Origin: JBBDWJ01 sp040902925
GTDB lineage: Bacteria; Acidobacteriota; Terriglobia; Bryobacterales; UBA6623
Length of the DNA: 11,064 bases
Assembly (NCBI GenBank): GCA_040902925.1
Contig: JBBDWJ010000354.1
Location: forward strand, 1-11,064
Direction: 5' to 3'
The position numbers and the translations under genes were made by a program. Shown here one piece after another: positions 6,111-11,064 of the stretch. The number at the start of each line of letters is the position of its first letter. Positions within the stretch are counted from its first letter, which is position 1. The notes under the pieces were generated by a model, which saw nothing but the letters and a program-made list of their open reading frames with translations, did no database searches and was not told the origin of the DNA.

Positions 6111-8738
6111 TTAAGGGCGGACGGCCAGGTCGACAACATTGCTGCGGCGGCCGTCGACAAGCAGCGAAAGTCCAACCGTCCCGGAAAGCGATTCCGGAAC
6201 CGTGAAACGAATGTGGTAGAGACCCGGCAAACCGGCAACCGCCTCGATCGCCTCGACTCGAGGTCTCGCGGAACCCGCCCGGATCTGCACCAGCGAGTTG
6301 AGAGTGGCGTTGGTACGCCGCGGGACGTCTCCGAGCCCCGTGGCGAGCGCCACGAGCGTCTCTCCGCGCGCGGCCGGGCTGCTGGCCTGAACGAACGAGT
6401 TGTCCTGGCGCGCCACGCCAAAAACACCAGGTGAAACCCGCGCCAGTTGGACGAGCGTTGAATCGCTCACGACGTCCCCGACATGAACCCGCAACTCGGC
6501 GGCGCCGCGCTGTAGGCCGGGCGGGATTTGAAGATTGATCTGGTGAGGCGCAACGCCAAGCACGGCAGCCTCCTGGCCGTCGAAAGTCACCCGGACGACC
6601 GCCTGGCTCGGGGAGTCCTGGCCAGAAGCCGCGTTCGCCGCAGCCTTCGGAACGAAGTTCTCGCCAAACACCGACGCCAACACCCCGGGGGATAAATCGT
6701 GAGTCATCGTGGCGCTGTTGATGACGCTGCCATAGCGGACCGTGGGCGGGCCTGCTTCCGTCGAAAGCGGCGCGGTGCCCGTACGCAAACGTTCGGGCAG
6801 CGTCATCACCGAGAGCCCGCTGGTGACGCTCACCAGGTAGCTCCCCGAAGTGGATTCCGGCGGCACCGTGACGGCCGCGCGCAAATGCGTGGGGCTCAGC
6901 ACATCCACGTAGCGCGCTACAACGTCGCTGGCGCCGAATCCAACCACGGTTTCTCCGGGCACGAAATGGACTCCTTCGCCCCGTATCTCGACGACATGGT
7001 CGGTGCCGGCGTGGATATAAGTGGGCGTCATCGTCAGCGAAGCCGCGCCGCCGCCGGTGTAGGAAAGCGTGATATTGCCATCCGGCAGCGTCAGCGCCGA
7101 GCTTTGCCCATCGGGATTGTAGACGGTGACGATCGCGCGGTGGCCGGGCGGCGCGGGCGGCGGCTCGGCCTGGATCTCGTTGCCCTCGGCGTCAATCGCA
7201 ACGACATCGCCGGGCAGGCCGTCGAAATACACCGTCGACTGGGGATTGAAGTTAATCCCGTGTACGCTCCAGACGCTTTCCCCGGCGTCTCCCGCGACCT
7301 GTTCCACCCAATGGATGACCGGGGCCGGTTGGGAAGTGATCTGCACGGCGCTGGGCAGCACGTAAATATCGTCGGGAACGCGGAACAGCAGATGCTTGGC
7401 GCCCACCCGGCTGAAGGGGTCGATATCGAAATTCAGTTGGACGAAACTGTTGGACGCCTCATAGATTTGTGGCGCCCTGGCGCGCAGGTCCGTTCCCAAC
7501 ACCTCGACGGTAAGAACCGGCACGCGGCCGGCGAGATCGTGGCCATACGCCAGTACGACGCCGACCTCTTTGTTCTGGTCGAGAAACGCCGGGTGTACTC
7601 CGGGAGCCCCGTTGCCGGGAAACGTATAGGTTGTGATGCCGTACAAGTTCACATTGCTGGCAGGCGTGACCCGAAACCGTATGTCCTGAGTGACTGCGCC
7701 GGTGCGTACCTTCACCTCGGGCGTTTGGTTCAGATCGGTCGTGTTGCCGTAAAAGGTGGTTCGGAACGGCGCGGAGGCTGCCACCGAACCTCCGATATCA
7801 AGCGTCGGCAAGACAATATTCGCCGGACCCAGCCCTGCTTGAGTCGCCGGCGGCAAAGGATGCGCGTAAAGCAGATAGGATCCCGCCAGCAGGCCGGCGA
7901 TGCGATAAGTGCCATCGGGAGCCGTCAGGGCGCTTACCGCCAGCCCGCTCGTGTTCACCGCGACGACCGAGGCCAGATGCACCGGCTGGTCCGACGTAGT
8001 CACCACCCGCCCGGCGATCGTGCCGTAGCCCTCGGAAAAGCGTGCCGCCGGATACAGCGTCGAGAGGCCGGCGATATCGTCGGCGCCAAGCGGATGAGCC
8101 CTTGATGTGGCGCGCGTGACGTCGGTGCTCATCGCCGAGCTGGTCAAGGTGTGCTGCAGCCCAAGCGCGTGCCCGATTTCGTGTACCAGGCTGTTGAAAA
8201 ACAGCTCCGAAAAACTCTGCCGCGGCCGGCTGCCGAGCGTCAAATCGTGGGATAGGATCACTTGCGAGCGAACGATGGGGACGAAGTCGCCCTGCGGGTC
8301 GCCCCAGGTGATCGGCCCCCCGAGCCCGATGACACCCGGCGGCAACTCGGCGAATACGATTTCCCCGGCCGGCGGGCCCTGGTCGGGCAGTCCCTCGGTT
8401 AAGCCGCCGTAGGAAACCCGCAGGCTCGAAGTGGGAACGGCGTCCCACACCGACAGGGCCTGGCGGATGTGGCTTACCAGGGCCTCATAGCTGTCGTTAA
8501 CGGCCAGCTTGGGGCCGTCCTTGGCAACGTAGAAGTGAACCCTCTGATCCAGCAACGCGTTGACGTCGAACTTTTCGACGATGGGCTCGAATCCCTTCCC
8601 CTCGCGATAGTGGACGAAATGGGTATAAGCGTGACCGGTCGCCGCCATGGCGAGCAGTAGCATGCCGCGGCAAGCCCCGCTGACCGTGCGTCCCAGCAAC
8701 AGCGGCTTGCGCCTCACAGCGAGGAGCCTGCGTTTCAC
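6111..8738 (-). CDS. Secreted matrixin-like zinc metalloprotease with IPT/TIG-like and TIGR03437 domains
   Basis: The 875-residue protein reads as a modular extracellular metalloprotease. An Arg-rich N-terminus and hydrophobic stretch (about 26-37, MLLLAMAATGHA) form a long signal peptide with likely cleavage after GHA. The protease domain (about 38-230) contains the metzincin zinc site HEIGHALGLQH at 186-196, with a following Met203 (SSAMST) as candidate Met-turn and DDIAGLSTLYP, as in matrixins. Residues 237-295 form a carboxypeptidase-regulatory-like beta domain (GRVVTTSD...PDGTYRIAGLLAGSY). Two IPT/TIG-like segments follow (about 472-553 and 571-652). The end (about 668-872) is a TIGR03437-type domain (YGSVINSATM, GVLASVFGENF, VAPHQINLQIP, GLYHIRFTVPE). 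The start is GTG 8738, which overlaps the upstream gene's TGA as GTGA; a GGGAGGG lies about 12 nt upstream. ATG 8663 is an alternative but leaves a signal without positive charges. Substrate and cleavage specificity are unknown. Confidence 0.88.
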   Translation of the reverse strand: MKRRLLAVRRKPLLLGRTVSGACRGMLLLAMAATGHAYTHFVHYREGKGFEPIVEKFDVNALLDQRVHFYVAKDGPKLAVNDSYEALVSHIRQALSVWDAVPTSSLRVSYGGLTEGLPDQGPPAGEIVFAELPPGVIGLGGPITWGDPQGDFVPIVRSQVILSHDLTLGSRPRQSFSELFFNSLVHEIGHALGLQHTLTSSAMSTDVTRATSRAHPLGADDIAGLSTLYPAARFSEGYGTIAGRVVTTSDQPVHLASVVAVNTSGLAVSALTAPDGTYRIAGLLAGSYLLYAHPLPPATQAGLGPANIVLPTLDIGGSVAASAPFRTTFYGNTTDLNQTPEVKVRTGAVTQDIRFRVTPASNVNLYGITTYTFPGNGAPGVHPAFLDQNKEVGVVLAYGHDLAGRVPVLTVEVLGTDLRARAPQIYEASNSFVQLNFDIDPFSRVGAKHLLFRVPDDIYVLPSAVQITSQPAPVIHWVEQVAGDAGESVWSVHGINFNPQSTVYFDGLPGDVVAIDAEGNEIQAEPPPAPPGHRAIVTVYNPDGQSSALTLPDGNITLSYTGGGAASLTMTPTYIHAGTDHVVEIRGEGVHFVPGETVVGFGASDVVARYVDVLSPTHLRAAVTVPPESTSGSYLVSVTSGLSVMTLPERLRTGTAPLSTEAGPPTVRYGSVINSATMTHDLSPGVLASVFGENFVPKAAANAASGQDSPSQAVVRVTFDGQEAAVLGVAPHQINLQIPPGLQRGAAELRVHVGDVVSDSTLVQLARVSPGVFGVARQDNSFVQASSPAARGETLVALATGLGDVPRRTNATLNSLVQIRAGSARPRVEAIEAVAGLPGLYHIRFTVPESLSGTVGLSLLVDGRRSNVVDLAVRP

Positions 8739-9275
8739 GGGGCCGGGGGCCCTCCCACGGCCGAGACGGAACGAATCTTCGCCGCCAGCGCTTCCAGCGA
8801 CATCTCGATGGCCGGGTAAGGCACCGGCAGCGCCGACTCCGTGTTGAGCATCAGGTCGGCGGTTGGCTTGCGCCGCACCTGCGCCTGCCCGCGGGCGTCG
8901 TGGGAGACCTCAAAAAACCCCTGGCTCAGGCCAAGCAATTGCGTGCGGCCGCTGGGGCCGGTCCACAAATTCCTGACCCGGTGTGAGCACCGGGACGCCG
9001 CCGAAATGCTGCTTGAAACCGCCAACCTGGCCGCCGGGAAGGGCGACTTCGAGCCGCGCGGCCCGGTCGCCCTTCCACTGTTCCAGCACTTCAAGTCCCA
9101 CAAGAGTGTAAATCAGAGCGCCATCCCGGACGGAACGGCTCCCGGCGGCTTTGGCCCGTACGATTGCCGAAGACTGCAGCACCATCTCCTCGAGCGACAA
9201 TTGCTCGAGGGTGGCGGCCCAAAGGCTGCTGCAGCCCAACAAAAAGATGCTCAGCAGACAACCGGGACGAACCAT
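8735..9275 (-). pseudogene. Small exported protein gene broken by a frameshift
   Basis: Two overlapping frames together make one protein of about 180 residues. The 5' frame starts at ATG 9275 with a signal sequence (VRPGCLLSIFLLGC) that could be cut at WA-A or, given LLGC, be a lipoprotein signal. It continues through SLEEMVLQSSAIVRA, LEVLEQWKG and LTPGQEF. Homology then switches near 8963-8972 to a second frame with LWTGPSGRTQLLGLSQGFFEV and LMLNTESA, ending at TGA 8735-8737. Related acidobacterial proteins, as I recall them, read GQEYVLFLWTG at this point, so about 11 nt appear to be missing. The family's function is unknown to me. The second frame's stop overlaps the metalloprotease start (GTGA), implying coupled expression when the gene is intact. 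The break may be real or an assembly/sequencing error; reading it as a single former gene is well supported by continuity on both sides. Confidence 0.72.
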
Positions 9276-9317
9276 ATTCAGCTAAAGGGGGAGCACGCCG
9301 GAAACCAAACTAAAGTG

Positions 9318-9326
9318 ATTCTAACA
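9318..9326 (-). promoter_or_regulatory. Candidate extended -10 promoter of the exported-protein/metalloprotease unit
   Basis: On the - strand the sequence reads TGTTAGAAT, a TAGAAT -10 hexamer (5 of 6 matches) with the TGn extension. It lies about 43 nt upstream of ATG 9275. No good -35 hexamer stands at 16-18 nt, which extended -10 promoters can tolerate. The assignment rests on pattern only. Confidence 0.4.
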
Positions 9327-9440
9327 CAACAACTTACGCCGACTGCCCCGGGCGGTTTACGTAGCCAGATTGACACAGCGGCGTCCCCAACAGCCACAAG
9401 GTGGGGGTCTGGGGAGGAACCGGAATTCCACCTGATTTCT

Positions 9441-9461
9441 GCTGCTCGAGGCAGCGTTTTT
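9441..9461 (+). terminator. Terminator-like hairpin upstream of the zinc-ribbon gene
   Basis: GCTGC-TCGAG-GCAGC (9441-9455) is followed by GTTTTT (9456-9461), a short stem plus T-run in + orientation. No + strand gene precedes it, so it would act only on stray transcription entering the promoter at 9468-9496. The stem is only 5 bp, hence modest confidence. Confidence 0.3.
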
Positions 9462-9467
9462 GGGCTC

Positions 9468-9496
9468 TTAACGAATGCCCGGAATGCTGCTATACT
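9468..9496 (+). promoter_or_regulatory. Sigma-70-type promoter for the zinc-ribbon/DUF4870-like gene
   Basis: TTAACG (9468-9473, 4 of 6 matches to TTGACA) and TATACT (9491-9496, 5 of 6 matches to TATAAT) are separated by exactly 17 nt. The -10 is preceded by TGC, giving an extended -10 (TGCTATACT). Transcription would begin near 9503, leaving a leader of about 75 nt before ATG 9578. Confidence 0.6.
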
Positions 9497-9577
9497 GCTG
9501 CCAACGAGTCACTTACCCGCACGAGTCGGCCCACACGAGCCGGCCCTGGCGGGGCGCGCGTAAATCAGGAGGCGGCG

Positions 9578-10090
9578 ATGGCGTTTTGCACGAAATGCGG
9601 ATCGGATGCGGCTGGAGGGCGCTTTTGCCCCAAATGTGGCGCCCCGATGGAAGAGGCCGCGGGCGGCGCAGCGCCAAGCGCAGGCGGTTATACGCCCCCG
9701 CCCGGCCCGGGCAGCCCGCCGGCGGGTTCGTATTCCGGCGCCCAATCCGAAGGAGGCCTCTCCGATAACGTCGCCGGGGCGCTCGCCTACTTCACCATCA
9801 TCCCGGCGATTATTTTTCTGCTGGTCGACCCCTTCAAGACCCGCAGATTCGTTCGCTTCCACGCCTTTCAGTGCCTGTTTCTAGGTGCGGCCGCGTTCGC
9901 CATATGGATTGTCTTCGCGGTGCTCGCCACCAGTCTGGCGTTTTTTGGCGGCGGCCTCATCATCGGAATGCTCAGCTTCCTGGTCCAGATCGGGCTCATC
10001 GTGGTGTGGTTTATCGTCGTGATCAAGGCCTACCAGGGACAAGAGTTCCGCTTGCCGGTACTCGGCGATCTCGCAGCCAAGCAGGTCTGA
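9578..10090 (+). CDS. Zinc-ribbon plus DUF4870-like membrane protein
   Basis: The 170-residue protein starts with a zinc ribbon, CTKC at 4-7 and CPKC at 17-20, which should bind one zinc ion. A Gly/Pro/Ala-rich linker (about 25-58, including PPPGPGSPPAG) leads to a membrane domain with three hydrophobic segments (about 65-83, 97-120 and 126-150). Motifs such as GALAYFTIIPAIIFLLVDPF, RFVRFHAFQCLFLG and AYQGQEFRLPVLGDLA fit the DUF4870/Tic20-like group of small membrane proteins, whose role is not established. The frame runs upstream to 9401, but ATG 9578 is chosen because a strong AGGAGG (9567-9572) lies 5 nt before it and the zinc ribbon begins right after it. The ribbon most likely faces the cytoplasm. 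It appears to be transcribed alone from the promoter at 9468-9496. Confidence 0.87.
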   Translation: MAFCTKCGSDAAGGRFCPKCGAPMEEAAGGAAPSAGGYTPPPGPGSPPAGSYSGAQSEGGLSDNVAGALAYFTIIPAIIFLLVDPFKTRRFVRFHAFQCLFLGAAAFAIWIVFAVLATSLAFFGGGLIIGMLSFLVQIGLIVVWFIVVIKAYQGQEFRLPVLGDLAAKQV

Positions 10091-10310
10091 CGTCCGGAAT
10101 CGACGGCCACGCCATGCCCTTTTGCCGAGGGGCGCCTTGGTGTGTCCACCGCCCAGGGCGTAGCCGGTTCGCAAGCGCGGGTGGCCTTTCTACCTGGCGC
10201 GTTCCTTCTCAGTGCGCCTTTGCGGTTGCGGGTTGGCTTCGGCACCGCGATCATAGGAAAGGACCATCGCGGATCGTTTCTTTTGGCGCGCCCTTCCCGA
10301 TAGCGAGTTC
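10091..10310. other. Intergenic region before the translocase-like gene
   Basis: The 220-nt gap contains a possible weak hairpin, CCGAGG-GGCG-CCTTGG (10125-10140, one G-T pair), followed only by TGTGT, so it is a doubtful terminator for the zinc-ribbon gene. No strong promoter or Shine-Dalgarno for the next gene was found; a GCGAG lies just before ATG 10311. Confidence 0.3.
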
Positions 10311-11064
10311 ATGGGAGCTTCCCCGCACCATCCCCGGCTTCAGGACCGCGCTCTCGAATACTTCCGCATCGAGAAGGGCGAGTTCGAACCAACACTTCTT
10401 CTAAGCCTGTATCTGTTGCTGGTGATGGCGACGATCGTCTGCCTCAAAGCGGTCAGCGATTCTGTTTTTCTCAGCACGTTCGACGCTACGCGTCTGCCTT
10501 TTGTCGATCTGCCGGTGACGGTGCTGGTGGGCATCGTGGTCAGCCTCTATTTGCGGTTGTCGAATCGTTTGGGGCTGCCCAGCACGATCAAGCTGACGCA
10601 GGCGTTTGTCGCGCTCAACCTGTTCGTCTTCTGGCTGCTGCTTCGCTTCCAGCTTCCGGCGACACCGGCGCTCATCTACATCTGGGTAGGTGTTTTCGCC
10701 GTCCTGCTTCCAAGCCAGGTCTGGTCGCTGTCGGGACTGGCTTTCGATACACGTCAAGCCAAGCGGTTGTTCTCGCTGATCGGCAGCGGCGGAATTCTCG
10801 GGGCTGCTCTCGGCGGCAACGTAGCCGGATTCATCGGCCCTCTGTGGGGCACCGACAGCGTGCTGATCGTGACAACGGGCTTTGTCATCGCCTGCGGCGC
10901 CATCGTTTCCCGGCTGACGGGATTGTCCAAGCCCACGGCTGCGCCTTCGACGGCCTCGGGCGCCGGAAAAGCGTCCATCATGGACAGCGTTCGTCTTGTC
11001 TCCGGCAACCGCTATTTGCTGCTGATCACGCTGGCGATTTTTTTCTCAACCATCCCGAGCACCC
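10311..11064 (+). CDS. ATP/ADP translocase (NTT)-type carrier, N-terminal part (3' end outside window)
   Basis: A frame opens at ATG 10311 and stays open to the window edge, giving 251 residues without a stop. After a hydrophilic N-terminus (residues 1-25) come several hydrophobic segments: about 27-48, 62-82, 93-112, 119-140, 155-178 and 183-201. The sequence LKAVSDSVFLSTFDATRLPFV and especially FDTRQAKRLFSLIGSGGILGAALGG match the nucleotide-transporter (Npt/NTT, ADP/ATP carrier-like) branch of the major facilitator fold. Characterised members exchange ATP for ADP across membranes in plastids and intracellular bacteria. In free-living bacteria such as this one the substrate is unknown, and some homologues carry extra C-terminal domains that cannot be seen here. 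The start is the most upstream ATG giving the typical N-terminus, with only a weak ribosome site. Being a general MFS protein is the main alternative. Confidence 0.78.
   Translation, partial: MGASPHHPRLQDRALEYFRIEKGEFEPTLLLSLYLLLVMATIVCLKAVSDSVFLSTFDATRLPFVDLPVTVLVGIVVSLYLRLSNRLGLPSTIKLTQAFVALNLFVFWLLLRFQLPATPALIYIWVGVFAVLLPSQVWSLSGLAFDTRQAKRLFSLIGSGGILGAALGGNVAGFIGPLWGTDSVLIVTTGFVIACGAIVSRLTGLSKPTAAPSTASGAGKASIMDSVRLVSGNRYLLLITLAIFFSTIPST

Larger units (their letters stand above)
9276..9577. other. Divergent intergenic region of about 300 bp
   Basis: This gap separates the - strand exported-protein unit from the + strand zinc-ribbon membrane protein. I can place three signals in it, listed separately: a - strand extended -10 near 9318-9323, a + strand hairpin with T-run at 9441-9461, and a + strand promoter at 9468-9496. 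No further reading frame in it resembles a protein. Confidence 0.5.

Noticed and set aside
6699..8105. A 468-codon open frame on the + strand inside the metalloprotease gene
   Set aside because: It is fully antisense to a gene with clear domains, its product is Arg/Gly/Ala-rich without any known motif, and long antisense frames are common in high-GC genes.

Overview
The window looks like a chromosomal segment of a high-GC member of the Acidobacteriota, most likely a Solibacter/Bryobacter-type lineage (class Terriglobia, order Bryobacterales). The main reason is that two predicted secreted proteins carry the C-terminal domain modelled as TIGR03437, which is expanded in Candidatus Solibacter and its relatives. 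Other genes fit the same group: a J-domain protein with a winged-helix-like tail, a half-size MetE-type protein, and an exported sugar-acid-dehydratase-like TIM barrel. The assignment is from family recognition only; no database was searched.

Layout. (1) Positions 1-1369, + strand: a compact housekeeping operon, yicC (3' part) - gmk - rpoZ. The spacing is 10 nt between yicC and gmk, and gmk and rpoZ overlap by 20 nt. It ends at a 14-bp perfect hairpin that also contains the stop codon of the convergent gene. (2) Positions 1480-3124, - strand: a secreted TIGR03437 protein and, upstream of it, a J-domain protein whose HPD motif is replaced by DPQ. (3) Positions 3125-3596: about 470 bp with no gene I can support. 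(4) Positions 3597-4634 (-) and 4892-6010 (+): a divergent pair, a MetE C-terminal-type methyltransferase-like protein and a Tat/lipobox-bearing mannonate dehydratase-like protein. (5) Positions 6111-9275, - strand: a two-gene unit of secreted proteins. The first is a small exported protein broken by a frameshift. It overlaps by GTGA the start of an 875-residue matrixin-like metalloprotease with carboxypeptidase-regulatory-like, IPT/TIG-like and TIGR03437 domains. (6) Positions 9578-10090 (+): a zinc-ribbon plus DUF4870-like membrane protein behind a good extended -10 promoter. (7) Positions 10311 to the window end (+): the N-terminal part of an ATP/ADP-translocase (NTT)-type carrier.

How the genes relate. 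The first three form a known functional neighbourhood: RNA metabolism, GMP to GDP supply, and the RNA polymerase omega subunit. The rest are mostly single genes or pairs, many aimed at the cell envelope or exterior. I see no CRISPR array, defence island, phage gene, transposase, tRNA or rRNA. The points most worth a second look are the degenerate J-domain, the exported UxuA-like enzyme, the metalloprotease architecture with its coupled broken partner, and the apparent 11-nt deletion in that partner. None of these by itself establishes a new system.
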